Below are positions 9,714-17,665 of a stretch of DNA of 64,000 nt, piece after piece. Every line of letters begins with the position of its first letter. The first letter of the stretch is position 1. The notes below the pieces were generated by a model. The model searched no databases. It had not been told where the DNA came from and saw nothing but the letters and a program-made list of their open reading frames with translations. A program made the position numbers and the translations under genes. The DNA comes from Jeotgalibacillus campisalis (lineage in GTDB: Bacteria; Bacillota; Bacilli; Bacillales; Jeotgalibacillaceae): assembly GCF_000829515.1 (NCBI RefSeq), contig NZ_JXRR01000014.1, forward strand, positions 248,001-312,000. The letters are read 5' to 3'.

Positions 9714-10046
9714 ATGGCGACTCAACAATCAACTTCAGCGAACCCGAAAGTGAACTATGAGTACAGACGTAAAAAAGCAGCAGAGGAAATGCGTAAACAT
9801 GTTACTTCATTCGCATTAATGATTTTTGTGACTCTTATTGCTTTTATTATGGTGCTGGCTGGGTTTGACAAAACATTCGTTTATCCGGTTCTGCTTGCAT
9901 TGGCAGCATTACAAGTAGTTCTTCAATTGTACTATTTTATGCACATGAGCCATAAAGGACACGGGGCAGCTGCTTTGTTTTTATATTCCGGTGCGCTGGT
10001 AGCATTTATCACCATTCTGACATTTTTAACGATTGTCTGGTGGTAG
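9714..10046 (+). CDS. ctaF: Cytochrome caa3 oxidase subunit IV
   Basis: Small membrane subunit (110 aa) of the bacterial oxidase. Three hydrophobic helices follow a charged N terminus (YEYRRKKAAEEMRKH); the LQLYYFMHMSHKGHG segment is typical of the COX4 prokaryotic family. It is the last gene of the ctaB-F set, with a strong terminator five bases after the stop. Confidence 0.93.
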   Translation: MATQQSTSANPKVNYEYRRKKAAEEMRKHVTSFALMIFVTLIAFIMVLAGFDKTFVYPVLLALAALQVVLQLYYFMHMSHKGHGAAALFLYSGALVAFITILTFLTIVWW

Positions 10047-10050
10047 AAAC

Positions 10051-10089
10051 AAAAAAGACTGTTGAGCAGGTGCTCAGCAGTCTTTTTTT
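10051..10089 (+). terminator. Rho-independent terminator after ctaF
   Basis: A long stem, AAAAAAGACTGTTGAGCA against TGCTCAGCAGTCTTTTTTT with one wobble pair and a GG loop, ends in seven T. It separates the oxidase genes from ctaG. Confidence 0.92.
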
Positions 10090-10154
10090 CCTGTTTTTTC
10101 AGGTCGGCAGCTTAATGCCGCACGAGATTGTCAAGACTTTGTCATGTAAGGGCG

Positions 10155-10183
10155 TTGAAGTGAAACAGCACCACCGATATAAT
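10155..10183 (+). promoter_or_regulatory. Sigma-A type promoter for ctaG
   Basis: TTGAAG (10155-10160), a 17-bp spacer and a perfect TATAAT (10178-10183), 39 bases before the ctaG ATG. With the terminator just upstream, ctaG appears to be transcribed separately from ctaB-F. Confidence 0.7.
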
Positions 10184-10221
10184 TAAAGTTAAGTACGTAT
10201 TTAATGAAAGGAAGGTGCCAG

Positions 10222-11130
10222 ATGTCAATTGAGATCTTTGGCTTCCAGGCATTATGGAGTCCCTATTTTCTCATCAGTATGATTGTGCTCACGGTGCTGT
10301 TTTTCTTGCTGGCAACGAAATGGAGACACCGCTTTAAAGATAGCGAGCCTTTGACAAAGAAACAGATCGTATTGTTTCTAACAGCGATGGTCATCACGTA
10401 TATCGTGAAAGGTTCTCCAATTGATTTACTTGCGCATATTATGTTTTCGGTCCACATGATTCAGATGGGGATCTTTTATCTATTGATCCCGCCATTATTT
10501 ATTGTGGCAGTTCCTAGCTATATGTGGAAGGCTGTCATTCGCAATCGATTTGTCAGACCTTTTTTCAGATTTTTTACGATGCCGATTATTGCGCTCATCT
10601 TATTTAATGGTGTGTTTTCCTTTTATCATATTCCGTTAATATTTGATACCATTAAAGTGGATGAGGTTTTGCATGCCGGATACACAGCGCTGTTATTGTC
10701 ATTGGCGTTCTTTATGTGGTGGCCGCTGGTCAATCAGGTGGAGGATGAATATCGACTGAGTGGTCTTAAAAAGATTGGATATATTTTCGCAGATGGGATC
10801 TTACTGACACCCGCCTGTGCGCTGATTATCTTTGCAGACGCCCCAATGTACGAAACGTTTTATAATGGGGGAGCATGGCTTGAGGCAATGGCTCTATGTG
10901 TGCCAGCTGGGACTTTGCAAAGCCTGGCTTCACTTGGATTGACAGGACCTGAGCTTTTTAGCAACATGCCTCCTTTAGACGACCAGCAGACAGGCGGCGT
11001 TGTCATGAAGATCATTCAGGAGATTGTATATGGAGTCGTTCTTGCCCAGGTATTCTTTGATTGGTACCGACGTGAAAAAGATGAGGGTGATTTGTTAAAC
11101 GCTTCTTATTACAAAACAGAACAAGTTTAA
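10222..11130 (+). CDS. ctaG: Cytochrome caa3 oxidase assembly factor CtaG
   Basis: Polytopic membrane protein needed in Bacillus for active caa3 oxidase, probably through copper delivery. About seven hydrophobic helices are present; FSVHMIQMG and the C-terminal DWYRREK are typical of the caa3_CtaG family. It is distinct from the alpha-proteobacterial CtaG. I start at ATG 10222 (302 aa) behind AAAGGAAGGTG; the ATG at 10204 precedes that site and would include it in the protein. Confidence 0.93.
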   Translation: MSIEIFGFQALWSPYFLISMIVLTVLFFLLATKWRHRFKDSEPLTKKQIVLFLTAMVITYIVKGSPIDLLAHIMFSVHMIQMGIFYLLIPPLFIVAVPSYMWKAVIRNRFVRPFFRFFTMPIIALILFNGVFSFYHIPLIFDTIKVDEVLHAGYTALLLSLAFFMWWPLVNQVEDEYRLSGLKKIGYIFADGILLTPACALIIFADAPMYETFYNGGAWLEAMALCVPAGTLQSLASLGLTGPELFSNMPPLDDQQTGGVVMKIIQEIVYGVVLAQVFFDWYRREKDEGDLLNASYYKTEQV

Positions 11131-11165
11131 CGTACTGATTATTCAAGGGAAAGAGGATATTGCGG

Positions 11166-11627
11166 ATGAGTTTACCTTTATTGCCAACACTGAGCACGAT
11201 TTTTATTGTGCTCAGTGCTATATTAGTTGCAGCGGGCTGGATTCTTGTAGTTAAAGGAAAAGTAGAAGCTCACAAGAAAACAATGTTTGCAGCTGCTGTG
11301 GCTGCACTTACATTCTTTATTATTTATGCCAGCCGCACCATTTTTGTCGGAAATACCGCTTTTGGGGGCCCGGATGACATTAAAATTTATTATACAATTT
11401 TTCTTGTTTTCCATATTATTTTAGCTACAACTGGTGCAGTATTTGGACTTGTTACCATTTGGCTGGGCTATAAGAATAATATAAAAAAACACAGAAGGAT
11501 TGGCCCGATCACGTCTGTTATTTGGTTTTTCACTGCCACCACCGGGGTTATGGTTTATTCTCTATTGTATGTCCTCTATGATGGCGGGGAAACAACTTCG
11601 GTCATTAAAGCAATTCTAGGATCATAA
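11166..11627 (+). CDS. yozB: DUF420 membrane protein (YozB-like)
   Basis: Conserved four-to-five helix membrane protein regularly found beside ctaG; its exact role is not known to me, though oxidase assembly or copper/heme supply is a reasonable guess from its position. Histidines in HKKTMFAAAV, FHIILA and KKHRRIGP fit the DUF420 pattern. ATG 11166 is nine bases from AAGAGG; the TTG at 11160 is too close to it. Length 153 aa. Confidence 0.88.
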   Translation: MSLPLLPTLSTIFIVLSAILVAAGWILVVKGKVEAHKKTMFAAAVAALTFFIIYASRTIFVGNTAFGGPDDIKIYYTIFLVFHIILATTGAVFGLVTIWLGYKNNIKKHRRIGPITSVIWFFTATTGVMVYSLLYVLYDGGETTSVIKAILGS

Positions 11628-11667
11628 TGAATCTAATTATTTCTTAGTCATTTAAAATAGAGAAAAT

Positions 11668-11704
11668 AAAAAACTCACTTTCGATAATGAAAGTGAGTTT
11701 TTTT
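11668..11704. terminator. Bidirectional terminator between yozB and the YtvI-like gene
   Basis: A perfect stem of about 15 bp, AAAAAACTCACTTTC against GAAAGTGAGTTTTTT with loop GATAAT, is flanked by A and T tracts. It serves the converging genes on both strands. Confidence 0.9.
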
Positions 11705-11715
11705 AATAGCATACG

Positions 11716-12774
11716 CTAAAATTTAAAGTTTACCTTAATGATGCCTGCTTCTTTTGAAGAGTTAAAAATGATTAATACTAATGGACCAATGATAAATCCT
11801 AATAGACCAAATAGTTTCAGTCCGATGAACATAGCAACGAGAGTAGCCAGCGGTGAAAGACCAATATGGCTGCCCATTACTTTTGGTTCAACAATCCGTC
11901 TGATAAGCAGAAGCACAACGGCCAGCACTGAAAGTTGTATTCCTAGTTCAATATCACCAGTAATTAATTGAAAGATGGCCCAGGGACCTAATACTGCTAT
12001 GGAACCGATAATGGGAATAAGGTCGATAATCCAGATAACTAGTGACATAATCAAAGCAACTTCCGGTGCAATGATCCACAAGCCGATTAGGGAACCAGCT
12101 AAAATAAGCAGGCTTACAAGAAATTGCGCTTTTGCAAATCCCCAGATCACTTTAGAGAGCCTGGCTGTCATGAATCTTACTTTCTCTGCGGTGCGCTCTT
12201 TTAGATGTGTATAGATACCCGATCTGATTCTTGGCAGATCGATCATAATTAAAAATAAAGCGATTAAATAAACGATAAAGCTGACAAGGTATTCTGGTAT
12301 ATTCGTCACAGCACCTGTAACGGTTTCAATATTAATAAAGGAAGTAATACTCGTTCGGAAATCAGTGAGGAAGTTTTCCATCTCAGCACTGATTTCATCA
12401 AGAACCTGCGTTGGCACTCTCGCAAATGCGACAGTAAGTTCCGCTTCAAATTCAGTCCACCACTCAGACAATTCATTTACATAATCAGGGAGATTTTCAA
12501 CGAATTGAATAGCCTGCCCAACTAAGCGTGTAATAGAAAAATATAAAAGAATAGTGATTGAGGCAATAAACAAAATAAAAGTAATGCCAACAGACCATTT
12601 CCTTTTAATCTTAAAATAATGCTGAAGAAACTTTACTAAAGGTTCCAGTATGAGCGCTGTGATAAGAGCCATTATTAACGGGACCGACACAGGCAATATA
12701 AAGTAAATAACGAGTATGGCAATAATTAAGAGAGATAAAATATAGCCATTTCGTTTCGTAAACACTTTCGACAA
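11716..12774 (-). CDS. AI-2E family / YtvI-type membrane protein
   Basis: A 352-aa protein with the AI-2E transporter (UPF0118) layout: two hydrophobic hairpins at the N terminus, a soluble middle region (about 90-160) and a C-terminal block of helices. Family segments include PIIGSIAVLGPWAIFQLITGD and EPKVMGSHIGLSPLATLVAMFIGLKLFG. It resembles B. subtilis YtvI, a sporulation membrane protein, but the family is broad and the substrate is unknown. It starts with TTG at 12774, about eight bases after GGAAGGGG. It is not part of the ylb block in B. subtilis, so it is a local insertion between yozB and ylbC. Confidence 0.8.
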   Translation of the reverse strand: MSKVFTKRNGYILSLLIIAILVIYFILPVSVPLIMALITALILEPLVKFLQHYFKIKRKWSVGITFILFIASITILLYFSITRLVGQAIQFVENLPDYVNELSEWWTEFEAELTVAFARVPTQVLDEISAEMENFLTDFRTSITSFINIETVTGAVTNIPEYLVSFIVYLIALFLIMIDLPRIRSGIYTHLKERTAEKVRFMTARLSKVIWGFAKAQFLVSLLILAGSLIGLWIIAPEVALIMSLVIWIIDLIPIIGSIAVLGPWAIFQLITGDIELGIQLSVLAVVLLLIRRIVEPKVMGSHIGLSPLATLVAMFIGLKLFGLLGFIIGPLVLIIFNSSKEAGIIKVNFKF

Positions 12775-12924
12775 TGTAGGACCCCTTCCCTAATTTCAAT
12801 ATGTGAGCTTATATGATTCGTCTTCTTTTATAATTGAATAAAAAATCAAATGCAGCCGGGTGGAGCATATAGGATGTCTGCTGATCTAAAATGGTGCATG
12901 GAGTGAGGGTGAAATAGGTGAATT

Positions 12925-12960
12925 TAATAAAAGAGCCAAAAATTCCTGGCTCTTTTATAA
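12925..12960 (-). terminator. Terminator of the YugN-like gene
   Basis: On the minus strand, AAAAGAGCCA pairs with TGGCTCTTTT around a short loop and is followed by ATTA. It lies just past the stop codon at 12965. Confidence 0.75.
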
Positions 12961-12964
12961 TCAA

Positions 12965-13324
12965 TTATTCAGTGATTAATGACAATTCTTGATATAAAGC
13001 CACTAGAATTTTCTCACATGTCTGAACAAGATGGGAAGGGAATTCTTCACCTTCTCCGTATTCAACACCATGTGGATAATAATGTTTACCTAAAAGGGGA
13101 GTCAATAACTTAATATCAGCATCATGTGCGCCGACATCTCCGTCTTCGGTGTAACCGAATATCCGTAAATAAAATGTGCCTTCACGAATTTCGAACTTAC
13201 GATCGTATGTAACTCTTTCCCAATCCCATTGACCTGCACGAATTAAACCATGGTTTCTCATAGTTTCATCGAGTCGATCCAGTTCAATAAGTAATGTTTC
13301 GAGGCCAGTGTTTTCAAAGCGCAT
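12965..13324 (-). CDS. YugN-like family protein
   Basis: Soluble 119-aa protein of the Bacillus YugN-like family, function unknown. Recognisable segments are QWDWERVTYDRKFEIREGTFYLRIFGYTEDGDVGAHDADIKLL (residues about 47-90) and LGKHYYPHGVEYGEGEEFP. The ATG at 13324 follows AGGAGGG by nine bases. Divergent from ylbC. In B. subtilis yugN is elsewhere, so the gene is out of its usual place. Confidence 0.8.
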   Translation of the reverse strand: MRFENTGLETLLIELDRLDETMRNHGLIRAGQWDWERVTYDRKFEIREGTFYLRIFGYTEDGDVGAHDADIKLLTPLLGKHYYPHGVEYGEGEEFPSHLVQTCEKILVALYQELSLITE

Positions 13325-13468
13325 GCAAAATTTCCCTCCTGTAATTCCTTACTTTAAATAATCGTCTCATTTTATAATAGTCGAAAAAAATACAAGTTGC
13401 AATTATGTCACATATTTAATTTACCATAGTTGTGGCGAAATCTTGAAAACCTCTAAAATGTAACATCC

Positions 13469-13497
13469 TACACATCCATTAGGCCTATGTGTATAAT
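13469..13497 (+). promoter_or_regulatory. Probable ylbC promoter with an inverted repeat in its spacer
   Basis: TACACA (13469-13474) and TATAAT (13492-13497) are 17 bp apart, 34 bp before the ylbC start. A perfect inverted repeat, TACACAT (13469-13475) with ATGTGTA (13487-13493), covers the -35 box and runs into the -10 box. That position would suit a repressor. Confidence 0.5.
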
Positions 13498-13530
13498 TAA
13501 GAAAAGAAGAGTGGGAGAGGAGGTACGATA

Positions 13531-14607
13531 GTGAAAGTATTTTTAAGAATATTGGTGGTCCTTGTCATCATATTTTTAATTGGCTTTTATGATGGTCCTT
13601 CTGTACAGGAAAATGAACTGTTACAAAATGAACCTGTAAAGTTATCCAGAGATGATAAAGGAACAAACGTACCTGCAGACCTTTCGGATGGATTAACACG
13701 ACCAAAAAGCGGAATCTCGGTCTATATAGGAAAATCTGTTGAGGAGTTTATTACAAAATGGGGTGAACCTGACCGTATTGATCCCGGATATTACGACTTA
13801 GAGTGGTTAATTTATCAGGGCGGAGCAGAAGCATATATACAAGTAGCTGTGAAAGACGAAACGGTAAAAGCGATTTATGTGCTTGGTGAGAACATTGATC
13901 TTTCACCGTTTAAAATTGGACAGCCATTAGAAGAAATTTATCGGTTTACGATGATTACAAGCGAGATTATCGTAGAAAGTGATAATGGGGTGTATCAATT
14001 TGAATTAAGTGAACAAGATCTTCATACCAGGTTGCTTGTCCCATTTGGTGATATGTATGGACAGTTGTTTGTGGATCGTTTTACAGGAAACATATTAGCT
14101 GTTTATTTTATGGATAAAGAGACACTTCTTGAACAAAGACCTTATGAATTGGTTTACAGAGGAGATTTGCCAGCTGTGCCGGTTGAGCAGGCAAATCAAA
14201 CGGAAATTGATGCTGCAGCCGAACAGCAGCTCTTTGAAATGACAAATGTTATCCGTAAGCAGCGGAGCATAAGCGCACTTAAGCCTGACTTTCAATTAGC
14301 CGGGATTGCAAAAGAGCAAAGCAGACTTTTATACGAGGATTCTCTGCTGACAGATGAATCATTGCAGGGAACGCTCCAACAAAGATTAACAGAAGGGATT
14401 GCTTCGTTTGAGGAAGCATCTGAGAATAGTGCGTCGAACTATACTCATTCTTTTTCAGTTCTTCATGCCTGGATGAATTCTGAGGGACATCGTGAAACAA
14501 TGTTAAAAGAAGAATATACACATCTTGGAACGGGTGTATACTACCTATTTTTCACTCAAGATTTCATTAAATACGATATGGATGAAGAAAATGAAGATGA
14601 TAGTTAA
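13531..14607 (+). CDS. ylbC: YlbC: CAP/SCP-domain protein with CAP-associated N domain
   Basis: Probably exported or membrane-anchored: an N-terminal hydrophobic helix (residues 4-20) precedes about 330 extracytoplasmic residues. Residues about 60-220 look like the CAP-associated N-terminal domain (KSGISVYIGKSVEEFITKWGEPDRIDPGYYDLEWLIY), and about 235-350 form a CAP/SCP domain (VLHAWMNSEGHRETMLKEEYTHLGTGVYYLFFTQDF). The usual first histidine (FSHxSP) and AENI segments are degenerate (SENSAS). GTG start after GAGAGGAGG. The function of B. subtilis YlbC is unknown to me. The acidic C terminus (DEENEDDS) is unremarkable. Confidence 0.87.
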   Translation: MKVFLRILVVLVIIFLIGFYDGPSVQENELLQNEPVKLSRDDKGTNVPADLSDGLTRPKSGISVYIGKSVEEFITKWGEPDRIDPGYYDLEWLIYQGGAEAYIQVAVKDETVKAIYVLGENIDLSPFKIGQPLEEIYRFTMITSEIIVESDNGVYQFELSEQDLHTRLLVPFGDMYGQLFVDRFTGNILAVYFMDKETLLEQRPYELVYRGDLPAVPVEQANQTEIDAAAEQQLFEMTNVIRKQRSISALKPDFQLAGIAKEQSRLLYEDSLLTDESLQGTLQQRLTEGIASFEEASENSASNYTHSFSVLHAWMNSEGHRETMLKEEYTHLGTGVYYLFFTQDFIKYDMDEENEDDS

Positions 14608-14650
14608 GAATAAATGTAGATTTTGTAAAAATACAAGATCCCTTTAAAAA

Positions 14651-14700
14651 AAGCAGGCACACTACCTTCACTTGGGTAATGTGCCTGCTTATATTTTTTA
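14651..14700. terminator. Terminator between ylbC and the thioesterase gene
   Basis: AAGCAGGCACACTACC pairs with GGTAATGTGCCTGCTT (wobble allowed) around a 7-8 base loop, with A-rich and T-rich flanks. It separates convergent genes and probably works in both directions. Confidence 0.85.
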
Positions 14701-14706
14701 ATAAGG

Positions 14707-15192
14707 TTATTTTTTCTTTATTAAGTAAAATGACCCCGTTCCATGAGCTGCAATTTCACCTGATGGATTTTTAATAGATGCTTCTACTACCATAGTTTTA
14801 CGGCCTTGATGCAGTATGCTCGCCGTGGCAGTCATTTCTTCTCCTGTAATTGGCTTCAGGAAATGAACATTCAGCTGGCTCGTTACAGCCCCCATCCCTT
14901 CCGGGGCTAAATGGTTTGCCAGTGATCCCATTGCTGTATCTAGCAATGTAGCAGACATTCCTCCATGCACGATGCCTAATGAATTATGCAATGTGCTTGA
15001 AACAGGTATTTTCACCACACAAGATGCTGATTTCACATCCTTATTCATATTTAAAAGAGCGCTGGTGTAAGAAGTGTGTTTTTTATCAATTTTATCATTC
15101 AGTCCTGTAAGAACCTGTTTAAGAACAGAAAGATCTTCTTTTGTTCCATAAGTCAATAAATTCTCGGTTAAATCACGTAAATCTTCTTTCAT
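14707..15192 (-). CDS. PaaI-family hotdog thioesterase
   Basis: Probable acyl-CoA thioesterase. The C-terminal 110 residues form a hotdog fold with the PaaI/YbgC-type signature LGIVHGGMSATLLDTAMG and TSQLNVHFLKPITGEEMTATASILHQGRKTMVVEASI. The N-terminal 50 residues are charged and probably helical. I start at ATG 15192 (161 aa), because AAGGAGG lies 11 bases upstream; the longer frame from TTG 15216 would include that site. Substrate cannot be read from sequence. Divergent from ylbD. Confidence 0.85.
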   Translation of the reverse strand: MKEDLRDLTENLLTYGTKEDLSVLKQVLTGLNDKIDKKHTSYTSALLNMNKDVKSASCVVKIPVSSTLHNSLGIVHGGMSATLLDTAMGSLANHLAPEGMGAVTSQLNVHFLKPITGEEMTATASILHQGRKTMVVEASIKNPSGEIAAHGTGSFYLIKKK

Positions 15193-15281
15193 TAACTCCT
15201 GTTCCTCCTTAACCAATGTATCGTATTCATCATATCATAAAGCATAGAGGTGGCCTAATACCAGAGGGGAGAGCGATAGGG

Positions 15282-15653
15282 ATGGAACAAAGGGAACAAC
15301 GCCTGCAGGAATTTAAAGCTTTTTTAGTGAAAAATCCGCACATTATACAAAAAGTAAGGAATAAAGAACGGACCTGGCAGGATTTATTCGAGGATTGGTA
15401 TTTGTTTGGAGAAGATGATAAGAGATGGCTTGCGGACAGTTCTGAGTCTGCAACATCCAAACAGTGGATTCACTCGATTAAAACAAAGCTGCAGTCACTT
15501 GATGATGATCAAATTGAACAATATGTAGAGCAATGTAAAGATGCTTTAGAAATGGTATCCGGACTATTATCGCAGTTTCAGTCCCAGACTTCAAAAAAGG
15601 CAGGCCCTTCAGCCGGAACAAAAAATGAATCTTATATGACTTATTGGAAATGA
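15282..15653 (+). CDS. ylbD: YlbD-like spore coat protein
   Basis: A 123-aa protein of the YlbD coat family. The N-terminal block KAFLVKNPHIIQKVRNKERTWQDLFEDWYLFGEDDKRW is the conserved core; the C terminus is polar and Gln/Ser/Lys rich. ATG 15282 follows AGAGGGGAG at proper distance; the upstream frame extension lacks a ribosome site. The coat role is taken from B. subtilis annotation. It precedes ylbF; the small ylbE normally between them is absent here. Confidence 0.82.
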   Translation: MEQREQRLQEFKAFLVKNPHIIQKVRNKERTWQDLFEDWYLFGEDDKRWLADSSESATSKQWIHSIKTKLQSLDDDQIEQYVEQCKDALEMVSGLLSQFQSQTSKKAGPSAGTKNESYMTYWK

Positions 15654-15746
15654 CAAGAAATAGCATAACAGACCGTTATGGAAAATGATGAAATAAAAGC
15701 AAGAATGCATGGGAATGGAAAGAATAATTTTCAACTTTTATCCTTT

Positions 15747-15766
15747 CGTGATAAACTACTATCACG
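15747..15766 (+). promoter_or_regulatory. Hairpin abutting the ylbF ribosome site
   Basis: CGTGATA (15747-15753) and TATCACG (15760-15766) form a perfect 7-bp stem with a 6-base loop. The last G of the stem is the first base of the GGAGGTGG ribosome site (15766-15773), so the folded RNA would stand directly against it. Confidence 0.45.
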
Positions 15767-15777
15767 GAGGTGGAAGA

Positions 15778-16224
15778 ATGTTTGCTACCATAGAAGGAAT
15801 TGAATTGCTGGATTCAACAGATGAATTAAGCAAGATGATTTTGTTATCAGAAGATACACAAAATTATTTAGATAAATATAAGAAGTTGCGTTCTACTAAA
15901 GAATCAATGGATAAAATAAATCGATTTGCCAAGCTTAAAGAACTTTATGAGGAAGTTCAGCGTTTTGGCAGATATCACCCTGATTATTCAAGAGTGATGA
16001 AAGAAATCAGGGAAAGAAAAAGGGAAATGGACATGGACCCTAATGTGGCTCAATTCAGGATCGCAGAAAATAATGTGCAAAGTCTTCTTGATGAAGTGAG
16101 TAAAATTATTGGGCATTCTGTATCGGAACATGTAAAAATCCCTACCGGAAATGCATTTTTTGATTCCGGATCGAGCTGCAGCGGTGGATGTGGTTCAGGT
16201 GGAGGGTGCTCGTGTTCAGCGTGA
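15778..16224 (+). CDS. ylbF: YlbF/RicF, subunit of the RNase Y-modulating Ric complex
   Basis: In B. subtilis RicF (YlbF) forms a complex with RicA (YmcA) and RicT (YaaT) that binds 4Fe-4S clusters, affects RNase Y-dependent mRNA processing, and promotes competence, biofilm and sporulation. The helical core (residues about 10-115, with EEVQRFGRYHPDYSRVMKEIRERKREMDMDP) and the Gly/Cys tail SSCSGGCGSGGGCSCSA (C134, C138, C144, C146) closely match it. ATG 15778 follows GGAGGTGG; the upstream frame extension has no ribosome site. Length 148 aa. Confidence 0.94.
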   Translation: MFATIEGIELLDSTDELSKMILLSEDTQNYLDKYKKLRSTKESMDKINRFAKLKELYEEVQRFGRYHPDYSRVMKEIRERKREMDMDPNVAQFRIAENNVQSLLDEVSKIIGHSVSEHVKIPTGNAFFDSGSSCSGGCGSGGGCSCSA

Positions 16225-16231
16225 CCGCCTA

Positions 16232-16272
16232 TAAAAAACCCCCGTTGCTGTAAAAAGCAACGGGGGTTTTTT
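16232..16272. terminator. Bidirectional terminator between ylbF and the GDPD gene
   Basis: A perfect 17-bp stem, AAAAAACCCCCGTTGCT against AGCAACGGGGGTTTTTT, has loop GTAAAA. It serves convergent genes. Confidence 0.95.
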
Positions 16273-16274
16273 GA

Positions 16275-17177
16275 TTATTCTTGTGAAATTAGCTGAAGAG
16301 CAATGTCAGGGCGGTCTGTCACAAGTCCATGTGCGCCATAGCGAAGCAGGCGGTCCATCGTTTCCACATCATTTACAGTCCAGTATTCTACATGAACATT
16401 AAGAGAAGTAAGGAATTCAATAAATGATTGAGAATCCAACGGCACTACACCGTGTTTTGTTGGGATTTGAAGAGCATCCGCTTTTGGATAATAAAGATGA
16501 CCAAAACCGCTTTTAAATAATGAAAAAGCCTTTCTTGCTTCACTTTCTCCTGCACCAATAGCCACCCGGTCTTGAGCATATAGAGAGAAGCGATCGATCT
16601 GCTCATCATAAAAACTTGTAACAAGCACGCGATCTTCCACCCCTGATTTTTCAATTAATCGCCATACCTTAGAAGGCATAAGGCTGCCCTCATATGTATC
16701 CGGATCTTCTTTCATGTCAATATTTATCAAGTGGTCTGGGAAGGCTTCAAAAAGTTCTTTAAGCGTGAGTATTTTCTCGCCTTTTCCACGGTACGTTTGT
16801 TTTCCCTGTAAGTCACGGAAATGAAAACCTAGATCAAATTCTTTCAGTTCATCCAATGTGTAATCTGCAACTCTTCCTGCACCGTCTGTTGTACGGTCAA
16901 TAAATCTGTCATGAAAAACGACCAGCTGCTCATCTTTAGTCAATCTAACATCAATTTCAAACCCGTCGACACCAAGCTCTGCAGCATGTCTAAACGCTGC
17001 CATCGAGCTTTCAGGAGCTAAGTCAGCTCCGCCGCGGTGAGCGTAAACACGTGGCTTTTCACCTTCAAAATATTTTTTCTCAGGCCTTTTAACAGGCTTG
17101 GAAGCCATTTTGGAACCAGCCCATAAAGCCGCTCCGGAAGCTGCTAATGCTAATCCTATATTTGTTTTCTTACCCAT
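16275..17177 (-). CDS. Glycerophosphodiester phosphodiesterase family protein, N-terminally anchored
   Basis: A TIM-barrel GDPD that hydrolyses glycerophosphodiesters to glycerol-3-phosphate and an alcohol. Catalytic segments are visible: YAHRGGADLAPESSMAAFRHAAELGVDGFEIDVRLTKDEQLVVFHD (about residues 44-89), with the two His and the metal-binding Glu/Asp, and late VEYWTVND and GLVTDRP. A short hydrophobic stretch (residues 7-22, GLALAASGAALWAGSKM) could anchor it in the membrane or act as a weak signal. ATG 17177 follows GGGGGATA. There is no such gene here in B. subtilis, so it is a local addition. Teichoic acid or phospholipid turnover is possible. Confidence 0.9.
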   Translation of the reverse strand: MGKKTNIGLALAASGAALWAGSKMASKPVKRPEKKYFEGEKPRVYAHRGGADLAPESSMAAFRHAAELGVDGFEIDVRLTKDEQLVVFHDRFIDRTTDGAGRVADYTLDELKEFDLGFHFRDLQGKQTYRGKGEKILTLKELFEAFPDHLINIDMKEDPDTYEGSLMPSKVWRLIEKSGVEDRVLVTSFYDEQIDRFSLYAQDRVAIGAGESEARKAFSLFKSGFGHLYYPKADALQIPTKHGVVPLDSQSFIEFLTSLNVHVEYWTVNDVETMDRLLRYGAHGLVTDRPDIALQLISQE

Positions 17178-17264
17178 AGTGTATCCCCCGTTTCATTATG
17201 TATCTTTTCTACCTTAATGGTAGCATGTTACCCTCTCGACAACAAATGTAACCTTTTTTGAGCT

Positions 17265-17582
17265 TTATTTGAAGCGAATACAGTCAGGACATAGATTTCC
17301 GCAGCAGAACATTTTTTCCTGAGGCACATAAAATCGGTGACGGAAAACATACTCATTTTCAGATTGGCGGACGGGGACTGTTTCTGCGTGAAGCCGCTTG
17401 CCTCTCATCGCTTTGCCGGCATTTTTTTTGATCGCATAATGCAGACGCTCTGTATCTATGCCATCGACAAAAATATATAAAAAGGGAATGCCGGCTATTT
17501 TTTTCCACCGTACACAGGAAATTCCATCTGTTTGACTCAGCCTCTGTACGAAATTCTCCCATATAAGGTCGATATCCATCAT
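17265..17582 (-). CDS. Unrecognised small protein with a C-terminal cysteine cluster
   Basis: A 105-aa cytosolic-looking protein I cannot place in a family. It begins [20 protein letters not shown], has a mixed alpha/beta middle ([26 protein letters not shown]) and ends in [15 protein letters not shown], with C93, C94, C98 and C101 arranged as CC-x3-C-x2-C like a metal or Fe-S site. The ATG at 17582 is five bases after AGAGGAG; the ATG directly after it is also possible. It lies head to head with ylbG and near ylbF, whose product is known to carry Fe-S clusters, so a related role is possible but not shown. Confidence 0.7.
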   Translation of the reverse strand: MMDIDLIWENFVQRLSQTDGISCVRWKKIAGIPFLYIFVDGIDTERLHYAIKKNAGKAMRGKRLHAETVPVRQSENEYVFRHRFYVPQEKMFCCGNLCPDCIRFK

Positions 17583-17665
17583 CGCTTCTCCTCTTTGATA
17601 TGATTGCCGATCAATGTTCACGTGTGCTACAATTTACTATAAGAAAATCAGGTGAGGTAATGAAT

